NCBI RefSeq assembly: GCF_900115345.1
Contig: NZ_FOWC01000005.1
Coordinates: 372,001 to 436,000 of the forward strand
DNA length: 64,000 nucleotides
Direction of reading: 5' to 3'
Source of the DNA: Amycolatopsis rubida
GTDB lineage: Bacteria > Actinomycetota > Actinomycetes > Mycobacteriales > Pseudonocardiaceae
In this document: one piece after another, positions 35,337-44,618 of the stretch
How the letters are laid out: every line of letters starts with the position of its first letter
How positions within the stretch are numbered: position 1 is the first letter of the stretch
Translations under genes and position numbers: made by a program
Notes under the pieces: model-generated
The model's database searches: none
What the model saw: the letters and a program-made list of their open reading frames with translations, nothing else
Told to the model about the DNA's origin: nothing

Positions 35337-36739
35337 CCCACGTCCGCAACTTCGCCGGCGGCGCTTTGGTCGACACTCCCGACACCGGGACGACCCTCGA
35401 ACTGACCAACCCGGCCACCGGCAAGGTCTTCGGCACCAGCGTAGTTTCCCGGCGGAACGAAATCGACCTCGCGATGGAGTCGGCGGCGCGCGCGTTCCGG
35501 TCATGGCGGCGCGGCACGCCCGCGCAGCGCCAGGAAGCCCTGCTCAAGATCGCCGACGCGCTGGAAGCGCGCGCGGAAGAGTTCGCCGGCGCCGAGGTCC
35601 GCGAGACCGGCAAAGTCCGTTCGGTCCTGCTGGACGAGGAAATCCCGGAATGCGTGAGCACGCTGCGGTTCTTCGCCGGTGCCGCGCGGCAGCTCGAAGG
35701 CACCGGCGCGGGCGAGTACCTGGCCGGGCACACGTCGGTGATCCGCCGCGAGCCGATCGGCGTGTGCGCGCAGATCGCGCCGTGGAACTACCCGCTGATG
35801 ATGGCCGTCTGGAAGATCGGCCCGGCGCTCGCCGCGGGCAACACCGTGGTGCTCAAGCCGGCGGAAACCACGCCGTCCACCGCGGTGCTGCTGGCCGAAG
35901 CCGCGGCGGAATTCCTGCCGCCGGGCGTGTTCAACGTCGTGTGCGGCGACCGGGAAACCGGCCGCGCGCTGGTCCGGCACCCGCGTACCGACCTGGTGTC
36001 CATCACCGGCTCGACACGCGCCGGCATCGACGTGGCCACCGTCGCCGCGGCCGATCTCAAGCGCACCCACCTGGAATTGGGCGGCAACGCTCCCCTGCTG
36101 GTCTTCCCGGACACCGACCTCGCCGACACCGCCGAACGGATCGCCGACGCGGCGTTCTACAACGCCGGACAGGACTGCACCGCGGGCAGCCGCGTGCTGG
36201 TGCACGAGAGCGTCCACGGCGAATTCGTCGCCGCGCTGGCAAAGACGGCTGCCACCCGCCGCCCGGACGTCGACTACGGCCCGCTCAACAGCCGCGCCCA
36301 GCTGGAGCGCGTGCTCGGCCTGCTGGAGCGGCTGCCGTCGCACGCCCGCGTCGAAACCGGCGGCACCGCGCCCGGACCGGGCTTCCAGCTCGCGCCGACC
36401 GTCGTGTCCGGGCTCCGCCAGGACGACGAGCTGGTCCAGGAGGAAGTCTTCGCGCCGGTGATCACCGTCCAGCCGTTCGCCGGCGAGACGGAAGCGCTGG
36501 AGCTGGCCAACGGTGTCCCGTACGGCCTGGCTGCTTCGGTATGGACGAACGACGTCGCCCGCGTCGCACGGGTGTCGCGCGACCTCGATTTCGGCTGCGT
36601 GTGGGTGAACACGCACGGCCCGCTGACCGCCGAGATGCCGCACGGCGGGTTCGGCCACTCCGGGCACGGCAAGGACCTCTCGGCGTACTCGTTCGCCGAG
36701 TACACCCGCGTCAAGCACGTGATGACGAGGTTCGAGTGA
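35333..36739 (+). CDS. Aldehyde dehydrogenase, probable 4-guanidinobutyraldehyde/aminobutyraldehyde dehydrogenase
   Basis: A 468-residue NAD(P)-dependent aldehyde dehydrogenase. It shows APWNYPLMMAVWKIGPALAAGN, the catalytic Glu in LELGGNAPLLVF, the nucleophilic Cys in YNAGQDCTAGSR and EEVFAPVITV. ATGA overlaps join it to the decarboxylase before and to the permease after (TGATG), so it is translated as part of the operon. Oxidation of 4-guanidinobutyraldehyde to 4-guanidinobutyrate (KauB-like) would feed the ureohydrolase. GABA aldehyde substrates are also possible. Confidence 0.87.
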   Translation: MTHVRNFAGGALVDTPDTGTTLELTNPATGKVFGTSVVSRRNEIDLAMESAARAFRSWRRGTPAQRQEALLKIADALEARAEEFAGAEVRETGKVRSVLLDEEIPECVSTLRFFAGAARQLEGTGAGEYLAGHTSVIRREPIGVCAQIAPWNYPLMMAVWKIGPALAAGNTVVLKPAETTPSTAVLLAEAAAEFLPPGVFNVVCGDRETGRALVRHPRTDLVSITGSTRAGIDVATVAAADLKRTHLELGGNAPLLVFPDTDLADTAERIADAAFYNAGQDCTAGSRVLVHESVHGEFVAALAKTAATRRPDVDYGPLNSRAQLERVLGLLERLPSHARVETGGTAPGPGFQLAPTVVSGLRQDDELVQEEVFAPVITVQPFAGETEALELANGVPYGLAASVWTNDVARVARVSRDLDFGCVWVNTHGPLTAEMPHGGFGHSGHGKDLSAYSFAEYTRVKHVMTRFE

Positions 36740-38187
36740 TGAGCGGCAAGGTCACCGAGGTCGAACAGCACGGCATCGCGCCGATCCCGCCCGCCGAGCA
36801 GACGTCCCGGCCGCGTGATCTGTTCCGGCTCGCGTTCGGCGGGGCCAACACGTTCGCCACGATCATCCTCGGCACACTGCCGATCGCCTACGGGCTGAGC
36901 TTCTGGGCGGCGCTCGCGGCGACCGTCGTGGGCGTGGTGCTCGGCGCGCTCGTACTGTCTCCGATGGCTTTGTTCGGCCCGGTCACCCGGACGAACAACG
37001 CGGTTTCGTCCGGTGCGCACTTCGGCGTGGTCGGCCGGTGCGTCGGCTCGTTCCTGTCGCTGCTCACCGCGATCACCTTCTTCGCGATCTCGGTGTGGGT
37101 GAGCGGCGACGCGGTAACCGGTGCGGCACAACGGCTTTTCGGCATCGACGGCGGATCCGTCCTGCGCGCGGCCGCCTACGGCGTGATCGCGATCGCCGTC
37201 CTCGTCGTGTGCATTTACGGCTACCGCTTCATGCTGCTGGTCAACCGCGTCGCGGTGACGCTGGGCACGCTCATCATGCTGGTCGGGATCTTCGCCTACG
37301 GCGGCTCGTTCGACCCGTCGTTCGCCGGCAGCGGCACCTTCGCGCTCGGCACGTTTTGGCCGACGTGGATCCTCGCCGTGCTGACTGTGATGGCGAACCC
37401 GATCTCGTTCGGCGCGTTCCTCGGCGACTGGTCGCGCTACATCCCCGCCACCCACTCGCGGCGCTCGCTGCTGGCCGCGCCGTTCCTCGCGCAACTGGCG
37501 ACGCTGCTGCCGTTCGGCTTCGGCATCGCGACCGCGACCCTGGTCGCCGACCCCGCCGACTACGTCACCGGCCTGACCGCGATTTCCCCGCTCTGGTACG
37601 CGATCCCGCTGATCGTGGTCGCACTGATCGGCGGGTTGTCCACCGGCACCACCGCGCTGTACGGCACCGGCCTGGACTTCAGCTCGATCTTCCCGCGGCT
37701 GTCCCGGGTGCGGGCGACGCTGCTGATCGGGACGCTGAGCGTGCTGTTCATCTTCGTCGGCAATTTCGTGCTCGACATGGTGTCCAGCATCAACGCGTTC
37801 GCGACGCTGATCGTGCTGTGCACGTCGCCGTGGATGGTGATCATGATGATCGGCTACGTGCACCGCCGCGGCTACTACGACCCGGCCGACCTGCAAGTGT
37901 TCAACGAGGGCCGCACCGGCGGACGGTACTGGTTCCACCGGGGCGTCAACTGGCGCGCGATGGCGGCTTGGATCCCGGCCGCCGGACTGGGTCTGCTGTG
38001 CGCGAATACGCCGATGATCACCGGCCCGCTGGCAGGCGTCGCGGGCGGCGTGGACATCAGCCTGGCGGTGACGCTCTGCACGGCCGCGGCGGCGTATCCG
38101 GTGCTGGTGAAGGTGTTCCCGGAGCCTCGGGAGGTGTTCGGGCCTTCGCCGGCCGTCGCCGCGGAAGCGGTGGTTGCCGAAGCGTGA
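36739..38187 (+). CDS. NCS1-family permease (cytosine/purine/allantoin type)
   Basis: A 482-residue, 12-helix nucleobase:cation symporter-1. It has FRLAFGGANTFATIILGTLPIAYG at the first helix, MANPISFGAFLGDWSRYIPA and TSPWMVIMMIGYVHRRGYYDP. Last gene of the operon, coupled to the dehydrogenase stop. NCS1 substrates are nucleobases, hydantoins or allantoin. Here a guanidino or urea-related compound is suggested only by context. Its last 131 bases overlap the end of the convergent LysR gene. Confidence 0.87.
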   Translation: MSGKVTEVEQHGIAPIPPAEQTSRPRDLFRLAFGGANTFATIILGTLPIAYGLSFWAALAATVVGVVLGALVLSPMALFGPVTRTNNAVSSGAHFGVVGRCVGSFLSLLTAITFFAISVWVSGDAVTGAAQRLFGIDGGSVLRAAAYGVIAIAVLVVCIYGYRFMLLVNRVAVTLGTLIMLVGIFAYGGSFDPSFAGSGTFALGTFWPTWILAVLTVMANPISFGAFLGDWSRYIPATHSRRSLLAAPFLAQLATLLPFGFGIATATLVADPADYVTGLTAISPLWYAIPLIVVALIGGLSTGTTALYGTGLDFSSIFPRLSRVRATLLIGTLSVLFIFVGNFVLDMVSSINAFATLIVLCTSPWMVIMMIGYVHRRGYYDPADLQVFNEGRTGGRYWFHRGVNWRAMAAWIPAAGLGLLCANTPMITGPLAGVAGGVDISLAVTLCTAAAAYPVLVKVFPEPREVFGPSPAVAAEAVVAEA

Positions 38188-39016
38188 GCGGCGGACGGCT
38201 CCACTGAGCCGACAGGATCGTCTCCGCCAGCGCCGCCGCCGAACCCCGCGCCGTTCCCCGGTGGCTCAGCACGAACGTCACCGATCCCGGATCGGGCAGC
38301 CCCGCGATCGGGGCCAGCCCGTCCGGCACCACGGATTCCGCGAACAGGCCGATGCCGAGCCCGGCTTCGAGCGCGACCCGCAGGCCGTTGAGCCGTTCGC
38401 TGACGCAGCCGATCCGCCACTGGACACCGTTGCGACGCAACGCGGTCAGCGCGCGGGCCCGGGTGACGCTCGGTTCCGGGTAAAGCACCAGCGGCACCGG
38501 CTCGCCCGGGACCAGCTCCAGCCCCGGCGCGCCCACCCACACGAGCGGGTCGCGCCGCACGCCCTGGCCGGAGTCGCGTTTGGCGAGCACCAGGTCGAGG
38601 TCTCCGTCGGCGAGCCGGGAATGCAGCACCTCGCTCAGTTCGACCGACAGTTCGAGGTCGATCCCCGGATGCGTGCCGCGGAAGCGGCCGAGGACGTCCG
38701 CGGCGTGGCCGAGCAGGAAGTCCTCGCACACCCCGAACCGGACCCGCCCGCGCGGGCCCGGCCGGGAGAAATAGCGGAGCGCGCGGTCCTGCTGGTCGAG
38801 GATGCCGCGGGCGAAACCGGTCATCGTCTCGCCGTCGCCGGTGAGGCGCACGCTGTGCGTGTCGCGCTCGAACAGCACGCAGCTCAGCGCCGTTTCGAGG
38901 CGGCGGACGTGCTGGCTCACCGTCGACTGCCCGAGATCCAGCCTGCGGGCGGCTTCGGAGAACCCGCCCGCCTCGGCCACAGCGAGAAAAGTGCGCAGCA
39001 GCACCGGATCGATCAC
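38057..39016 (-). CDS. LysR-family transcriptional regulator
   Basis: A 319-residue regulator. The N-terminal winged helix reads LLRTFLAVAEAGGFSEAARRLDLGQSTVSQHVRRLE, followed by a periplasmic-binding-like effector domain to about residue 275. The last 45 residues are Pro/Arg-rich and unlike a LysR end. They lie inside the convergent permease gene, so the original stop may have been lost. The target is unknown. The cupin gene on the same strand lies 55 bases upstream and may be cotranscribed. Confidence 0.85.
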   Translation of the reverse strand: MIDPVLLRTFLAVAEAGGFSEAARRLDLGQSTVSQHVRRLETALSCVLFERDTHSVRLTGDGETMTGFARGILDQQDRALRYFSRPGPRGRVRFGVCEDFLLGHAADVLGRFRGTHPGIDLELSVELSEVLHSRLADGDLDLVLAKRDSGQGVRRDPLVWVGAPGLELVPGEPVPLVLYPEPSVTRARALTALRRNGVQWRIGCVSERLNGLRVALEAGLGIGLFAESVVPDGLAPIAGLPDPGSVTFVLSHRGTARGSAAALAETILSAQWSRPPLTLRQPPLPRRRPAKARTPPEAPGTPSPAPDTPPRPCRASPPG

Positions 39017-39071
39017 TACTCCGGAGTACCACTCTCGGTGCCCGACCGCGCACCAGGTGTGGGCACTGCCA

Positions 39072-39698
39072 CTACCGGCGGCGGGTGATCACCACCGGCT
39101 TGAGGTCCTTCGGCACCGCGGCGAACGCGGACACCGGAACCCCGAACGAGGCGGCGAGGATCTCGCGCGGCAGCGAGTTCAGCGTCCCGACGACGCCGAT
39201 GTCGTCGTTCGGCTCGCCGGTGCTGGTGTTGAACATGACGAGCACGTCCAGCCCCTCGGTACTGCTGGAATTCGCGAAATAGTGAAAGAATCCCTGCGGG
39301 GCGAAGACGAGTTCCCCGGCTCCCGCGCTGAAAACCGCATTGTGGTAACTGCCGTCCTCGTGCGTGCCGAGAATGCTCCAGTCCGCCTTGCCGGAAATGA
39401 TGTAGTTCAACTCCCACGCGGACGGGTGCCAATGCGGTTCGCGCACCCCGCCGGGGTCGAGGTGCACCAAGTACACCGAACCCTGCTGACCGGCCAGTAC
39501 CGGGAAGTTCTTCTCGTGGGCCCCGCGCAGCGTCCCGCCGTCGTGGACGGCGGGCGCGGATGCGGCGAGCGGGAAAACGTAGGTCGGGTTCGCTGGTTCA
39601 CCGGTGCTCGCCCGCGCGGTTCCGGTCGCCCCGAGCGCGGTCGCCGCAGCGATTCCGGCACCCGCCCCGAGCGCACCACGCCTGCTGATTTCCGACAT
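39072..39698 (-). CDS. Tat-exported cupin-domain protein
   Basis: A 208-residue single-cupin protein of the oxalate-decarboxylase-like group. The N-terminus is a twin-arginine signal (SRRGALGAGAGIAAATALG, cleavage probably after ARA near 30). The metal motif of cupin 1 is HWHPSAWELNYIISG (two His and a Glu) and the fourth ligand is in FFHYFANSS. It should be folded and metal-loaded before export. Substrate unknown. No partner gene is evident apart from the LysR downstream. Confidence 0.85.
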   Translation of the reverse strand: MSEISRRGALGAGAGIAAATALGATGTARASTGEPANPTYVFPLAASAPAVHDGGTLRGAHEKNFPVLAGQQGSVYLVHLDPGGVREPHWHPSAWELNYIISGKADWSILGTHEDGSYHNAVFSAGAGELVFAPQGFFHYFANSSSTEGLDVLVMFNTSTGEPNDDIGVVGTLNSLPREILAASFGVPVSAFAAVPKDLKPVVITRRR

Positions 39699-39874
39699 TC
39701 TTTCCGCCTTTCCCAGAAACTGAGGAACCTGCTGCCACTGATTCTTCCGGGAACGCGGAGAACGGAAAGGGCCCAGCGCGGATCACTGCTATCGCGCGCA
39801 ACGATGACCGAACGCGGTACGCGCGCGGGACTGTTGTGGGACGATCCCGGAAACCCCGGCCCTGGAGGCGATCG

Positions 39875-40501
39875 GTGACGTTCGCAGTCGGCATCTTCGA
39901 CTTGTTCAGCTTCGCCGTGCCCGGAGCGGTCCAGCTGTCGCTGCTGGTCTACGTACTCGACCGCTTGGGCGTGCTGCACGTCGCCGCGCTGACGTCCGCA
40001 CCGGGCGCACTGCTGGTCGCCGGTGCCGTCGTGGCCAGCTATCTGCTGGGGCACCTCTTCCACCCGCTGGCCGCTCAACTGGAGCGGCTCCGCCCCCGGC
40101 GGGACGCGGAGGAAGCCCGGCAGGAGTTCGTCGCCGCGGTCCCGCAGGCGCGCGACCGCGCTTACGTCCAGGCCAACCCGGTGCTGCTCGTCGCTGCGGC
40201 GGAACTGCACGACAAGGACGCTGCGGGAGAAATCGTCCGGATGCGCGCGCAATCGGTGATGCTGCGCAACATCGCCTTCGCGTTCACGCTGGCCGCGGTC
40301 GTGGCGCTCGTCCAGACCGCGACGGGGCCGCATCGGGTGGTTGCCGCCGTGGCCGCCGCGCTTTCGCTGCTCGGCGGGGTCGGAGCGCTGGGCAGCGGCC
40401 GGAAGGTCTGGCACATGGCGCGGATAAAGACGTTGGAGATTTGCTACTGGATCCCGGACATCGACCAGACCTTCGCCGCTGACGCCCCGGCGGAGGGTTA
40501 G
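39875..40501 (+). CDS. Membrane protein of unknown function
   Basis: A 208-residue protein with helices near 3-28, 38-60, 130-150 and 152-172. A charged cytoplasmic stretch near residues 60-125 contains RPRRDAEEARQEF. I do not recognise the family. GTG 39875 has GGAGG 7 bases upstream. The longer frame from GTG 39836 would add 13 basic residues without a ribosome site. It stands alone between a divergent cupin gene and the repeat tract behind dxs. Confidence 0.6.
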   Translation: MTFAVGIFDLFSFAVPGAVQLSLLVYVLDRLGVLHVAALTSAPGALLVAGAVVASYLLGHLFHPLAAQLERLRPRRDAEEARQEFVAAVPQARDRAYVQANPVLLVAAAELHDKDAAGEIVRMRAQSVMLRNIAFAFTLAAVVALVQTATGPHRVVAAVAAALSLLGGVGALGSGRKVWHMARIKTLEICYWIPDIDQTFAADAPAEG

Positions 40502-40579
40502 CGGTACCCCGGGCGGACTGCCTCCAGACGCCGGACTTGGCGAAATGGCGGGCTCCGTTTCGGGAACCCGCCACGCAAA

Positions 40580-40990
40580 CGCTCAGGCACGTGGCTTCTC
40601 TCCGCAGTCTGCTCCTCGCCGGAGCCCGGCGGAACCGAGGCCCGCTCCGCTCAGGCGCACGGCTTCTCCCCGCGATCTGCTCCATGCCGAAGCTCAGCCG
40701 AACCGAGGCCCGAGCCGCTCAGGCGCAAAGCTTCATCCCCGGCCGCTCAGGCGCACGGCTTCATCTCCCAGCCATTGCCGCTCAGGTCCGCGGCTTCTCC
40801 CCCGCGATCTGCTCCGCCTCGAAGGCCAGCCGAACAGAAGCCCACTCCCGCTCAGGCGCACGGCTTCATCGCCCAGCCATTGCCGCTCAGGCGCGCGGCT
40901 TCTCCCCCGCGATCTCCTCCGCCTCGAAGGCCAGCCGAACAGAAGCCCACTCCCGCTCAGGCGCACGGCTTCATCCCCGGCCGCTCAGGC
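40580..40990. repeat. Tandem repeat made of copies of the dxs 3' end
   Basis: A 20-base motif near GCTCAGGCGCACGGCTTC recurs about nine times between 40580 and 40990. A larger unit of 98-105 bp is repeated from 40781, 40886 and 40984. The copy at 40984 is the end of dxs itself (codons GEKPRA plus stop on the minus strand). The other copies repeat this end downstream of the gene. The gap 40502-40984 holds nothing else I can support. Confidence 0.85.
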
Positions 40991-42895
40991 GCGCGGCTTC
41001 TCCCCCGCGGTCTCCTCCACATCGGCGCCCAGCCGTCCCGAAGCCCACTCCGTGATCCGCCGCGCCACGTCCTGGGCGGTCAGGCCGATCCGGTCCAGCA
41101 CCTCGGCGCGGGTTCCGTGGTCGTGGAACGCCTGCGGCACTGCGAGGTCGCGCAGCGGGACATCGCACTCGGCGTCCCGCAGCACCGCCGCCAATGCCGA
41201 GCCGAAGCCGCCGTGGCGGCCGCTGTCCTCGACCGTCACCACGAGTTTGTGCTGCTCCGCCAGTGCGACCAGCTCCGCGGGCACCGGCACCACCCAGCGC
41301 GGGTCGGCGACCGTCACGCCGATGCCCTGGTCGGCCAAGCGGTCCGCGGCCGACAGTGCCAGCTGCGCGAACGGACCCACCGCGACCAGCAGCACGTCCG
41401 TCGAACCCGAGGGCCGGCGCAGCAGGTCGACTGTGCCGATGCGTTCCACCGCGGGCACGTCCGGGCCGACGCTGCCCTTCGAGAAGCGCAGCGCGGTCGG
41501 GCCGTCCTGTACCGCGACCGCTTCGCGCAGTTCCTCGCGCAGCGTTCCCGGGTCGCGCGGCGCGGCCACCCGCATGCCCGGCACCATGCCCAGCAGCGAA
41601 AGGTCCCACATGCCGTGGTGGCTCGGGCCGTCCGGGCCGGTGATGCCCGCGCGGTCCAGCACGAACGTGACCGGCTGGCGGTGCAGCGCGACATCCATCA
41701 GGACCTGGTCGAACGCCCGGTTCAGGAAGGTCGAGTACAGCGCGACGACCGGGTGGCAGCCGCCCATCGCGAGGCCCGCCGCGGACGTCACCGCGTGCTG
41801 TTCGGCGATGCCGACGTCGAACCAGCGGTCCGGGAACCGCTCGGAGAACTTCTCCAGCCCGGTCGAGCGCAGCATCGCGGCGGTGATCGCCACGACGTCC
41901 TCGCGCTCCTCGCCGATCTTCGCCAGCTCGTCGCCGAACACTCCGGTCCAGCTGGGGCCCTTCACCGGCGGCAGGCCGGTCTCCGGATCGATCGGGTCGG
42001 TCTGGTGCATCTGGTCGGCCTGGTGGTTCACCGCGGGCGCGTAGCCGTGGCCCTTCTCGGTGACCACGTGCACGATCACGGAACCGCCGAACGCCCGCGC
42101 GCTCTGGAACGCCTTCTCCAGCGCGACCAGGTCGTGGCCGTCGACCGGGCCGAGGTACTTCAGGCCGAGGTCGGAGAACATCACCTGCGGGCTCAGCGCG
42201 TCCTTGATGCCCGCCTTGGCCGCGTGCAACGCGGCGTAGATCGGCTTGCCCACCACCGGGGTGCTGCGCAGCAGCTCGCGCCCGCCGTCCAGCAGCCGCT
42301 CGTAGCCCGGCTGCAGCCGCAGCGACGCCAGGTGGTCGGCCATCCCGCCGATGGTCGGCGAGTACGACCGGCCGTTGTCGTTGACCACGATCACGACCGG
42401 GCGGTCCTTGCGCCCGGCGATGTTGTTGAGCGCCTCCCAGCACATGCCGCCGGTGAGCGCGCCGTCGCCGACCACCGCGATCGCGTGCCTGCGCGGGCCG
42501 CCGGACAGCTCGAACGCCTTCGCCATTCCGTCCACATAGGACAGCGCGGTGGACGCGTGGCTGTTCTCCACCAGGTCGTGCTCGCTCTCGCCGCGGCACG
42601 GGTACCCGGCAGGCCCGCCCTGCTGGCGAAGCTTGCCGAAGCCGTCGTGCCGCCCGGTGACGATCTTGTGCACGTACGCCTGGTGCCCGACGTCCCACAC
42701 GATCGCGTCGCGCGGCGAATCGAACACGCGGTGCAGCGCCAGCGTCAGCTCGACGACGCCGAGGTTGGGACCGAGGTGCCCGCCGCTGCGGCGGACCTTG
42801 TCCACGAGGAAGTCCCTGATCTCGGCCGCCAGCTCCCCGAGGTCCTCGACGCTCATGCGCTTCAGGTCCGCCGGTCCGTGCACCGAGTCCAGCAT
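40985..42895 (-). CDS. dxs: 1-deoxy-D-xylulose-5-phosphate synthase
   Basis: The ThDP enzyme that joins pyruvate and glyceraldehyde 3-phosphate, first step of the MEP isoprenoid pathway. It is complete at 636 residues. Visible motifs are [16 protein letters not shown] near residue 40, the ThDP motif [18 protein letters not shown] near 147-164, and the catalytic-region [10 protein letters not shown]. The transketolase central domain has [14 protein letters not shown] and [18 protein letters not shown] 42895 has GGAG 8 bases upstream; GTG 42901 is too close to it. It keeps its conserved place between RNase D and the TrmA-like gene, though accessory DNA flanks both sides. Confidence 0.95.
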   Translation of the reverse strand: MLDSVHGPADLKRMSVEDLGELAAEIRDFLVDKVRRSGGHLGPNLGVVELTLALHRVFDSPRDAIVWDVGHQAYVHKIVTGRHDGFGKLRQQGGPAGYPCRGESEHDLVENSHASTALSYVDGMAKAFELSGGPRRHAIAVVGDGALTGGMCWEALNNIAGRKDRPVVIVVNDNGRSYSPTIGGMADHLASLRLQPGYERLLDGGRELLRSTPVVGKPIYAALHAAKAGIKDALSPQVMFSDLGLKYLGPVDGHDLVALEKAFQSARAFGGSVIVHVVTEKGHGYAPAVNHQADQMHQTDPIDPETGLPPVKGPSWTGVFGDELAKIGEEREDVVAITAAMLRSTGLEKFSERFPDRWFDVGIAEQHAVTSAAGLAMGGCHPVVALYSTFLNRAFDQVLMDVALHRQPVTFVLDRAGITGPDGPSHHGMWDLSLLGMVPGMRVAAPRDPGTLREELREAVAVQDGPTALRFSKGSVGPDVPAVERIGTVDLLRRPSGSTDVLLVAVGPFAQLALSAADRLADQGIGVTVADPRWVVPVPAELVALAEQHKLVVTVEDSGRHGGFGSALAAVLRDAECDVPLRDLAVPQAFHDHGTRAEVLDRIGLTAQDVARRITEWASGRLGADVEETAGEKPRA

Positions 42896-43109
42896 GGTCA
42901 CCGCTCCACCCCGTCCGTTTCTTCCGCCGCCGGTTCCGGCCAGTCTACGGACGGCCGCCACCTCGGTCCGGCCGCCCGCGTCCCGGATCACAGCTGCGGC
43001 CGGAACGCAACTCCACGAGCGGGGAAGATCACCAGCCCGGCCGGTCAAGTCGCGGTCACCCCGCGTGGCCGTGATAATCCCGGACGGACCCCGAGCTCGA
43101 GAGGACCCC

Positions 43110-44579
43110 ATGGCGGACTTGTACATCGGCGGCGAATGGGTGGACGCGCGCGCAGGCGGGCGACGCGAGATCCGGTGTCCCGCGGACGGCAGCCTGGTCG
43201 CCGAGGTCGCCGAAGCGACCTCGGAAGACACCGAGGCCGCCATCGCCGCGGCGCGCCGGGCATTCGACACCGGCCCGTGGCCCGGCACCCCGGCCGGCGA
43301 ACGCGGCAACCTGCTGCTGCGCGCGGCCGACCTGCTCGACCGCGACGCCGAGGAGTTCGCCCGCGCCGAATCGCTGGACACCGGCAAACGCCTGGTCGAA
43401 AGCCGTTACGACATGAGCGACATCGCGGCTTGCCTGCGCTACTTCGGCAAGCTCGCGGGCAACGACGCGGGCCGGGTCGTGGACACCGGCAGCGCGGATT
43501 CGTTCAGCCGGATCTTGCACGAACCGGTCGGCGTGTGCGGGCTCATCACCCCGTGGAACTACCCGCTGTTGCAGACGGTGTGGAAGATCGCCCCGGCGCT
43601 GGCCGCGGGCAACACCTTCGTGCTCAAGCCGAGCGAGCTGACGCCGCACACCTCGATCCTGTTCATGCGGCTGCTCGCCGAGGCCGGACTGCCCGGCGGG
43701 GTGGCGAACCTCGTGCTCGGCGCGGGTCCGTCCGCCGGTGCGCCGCTGTCGGAGCACCCGGACGTCGACCTCGTGTCGTTCACCGGCGGGCTGGCCACCG
43801 GACGGGTGATCGCGGCGAACGCGGCGGCGACGGTGAAGAAGGTCGCGCTCGAACTCGGCGGGAAGAACCCGAACGTCGTGTTCGCCGACGCGGACTTCGA
43901 GACAGCTGTCGACTACGCGCTCACCGCGGTGTTCCTGCACTCCGGGCAGGTTTGCTCGGCCGGTGCCCGGCTGATCATCCAGCGGGAATGGCACGACGAG
44001 TTCGTCGACGAGCTGGTGCGCCGCGCGGAGCGGATCCGCCTCGGCGGGCCGTTCGACGAGAACGCCGAGACCGGCCCGCTCATCTCCGCCGCGCACCGCG
44101 AGAAGGTGGAGCGCTACGTCGCCACCGCCATCGAAGAGGGCGCAGTGCTGCGGACCGGCGGCAAGCGTCCGGACGACCCGGCGCTGCAGGACGGCTTCTA
44201 CTACCTGCCGACGATTCTCGACAACGTCCAGCAGGGCAGCACCGCGGTGGTCGAGGAGTCCTTCGGCCCGGTCCTGACCGTGGAGACGTTCACCGACGAG
44301 GACGACGCGGTCCGCATCGCCAACGACACCCACTACGGCCTGGCCGGCGGCGTGTTCACCCAGGACGCCGCCCGCGCCCAGCGCGTCGCGAACCGGCTCC
44401 GGCACGGGACGGTGTGGATCAACGACTACCACCCGTACCTGCCGCAGGCCGAATGGGGCGGCTACAAGCAGTCCGGTTTCGGCCGCGAGCTCGGCCCGGC
44501 CGGGCTGGCGGAATACACCGAGGTCAAGCACATCCACCAGAACCTGAAGCCCGGTCCCCAGCACTGGTTCTCCGGCTGA
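43110..44579 (+). CDS. Betaine-aldehyde dehydrogenase-like enzyme
   Basis: A 489-residue aldehyde dehydrogenase. It has [21 protein letters not shown], the catalytic Glu in [13 protein letters not shown], the Cys in [13 protein letters not shown] and [10 protein letters not shown]. The sequence pattern is of the BetB group, and a choline-dehydrogenase-like enzyme closes the same operon. Conversion of betaine aldehyde to glycine betaine is therefore likely. ATG 43110 has GAGAGGA upstream. First gene of the three. Confidence 0.85.
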   Translation: MADLYIGGEWVDARAGGRREIRCPADGSLVAEVAEATSEDTEAAIAAARRAFDTGPWPGTPAGERGNLLLRAADLLDRDAEEFARAESLDTGKRLVESRYDMSDIAACLRYFGKLAGNDAGRVVDTGSADSFSRILHEPVGVCGLITPWNYPLLQTVWKIAPALAAGNTFVLKPSELTPHTSILFMRLLAEAGLPGGVANLVLGAGPSAGAPLSEHPDVDLVSFTGGLATGRVIAANAAATVKKVALELGGKNPNVVFADADFETAVDYALTAVFLHSGQVCSAGARLIIQREWHDEFVDELVRRAERIRLGGPFDENAETGPLISAAHREKVERYVATAIEEGAVLRTGGKRPDDPALQDGFYYLPTILDNVQQGSTAVVEESFGPVLTVETFTDEDDAVRIANDTHYGLAGGVFTQDAARAQRVANRLRHGTVWINDYHPYLPQAEWGGYKQSGFGRELGPAGLAEYTEVKHIHQNLKPGPQHWFSG

Positions 44580-44618
44580 TCCCCCTCCCCCACCCCCCAC
44601 CGAAAGGATCTCCTGCCC

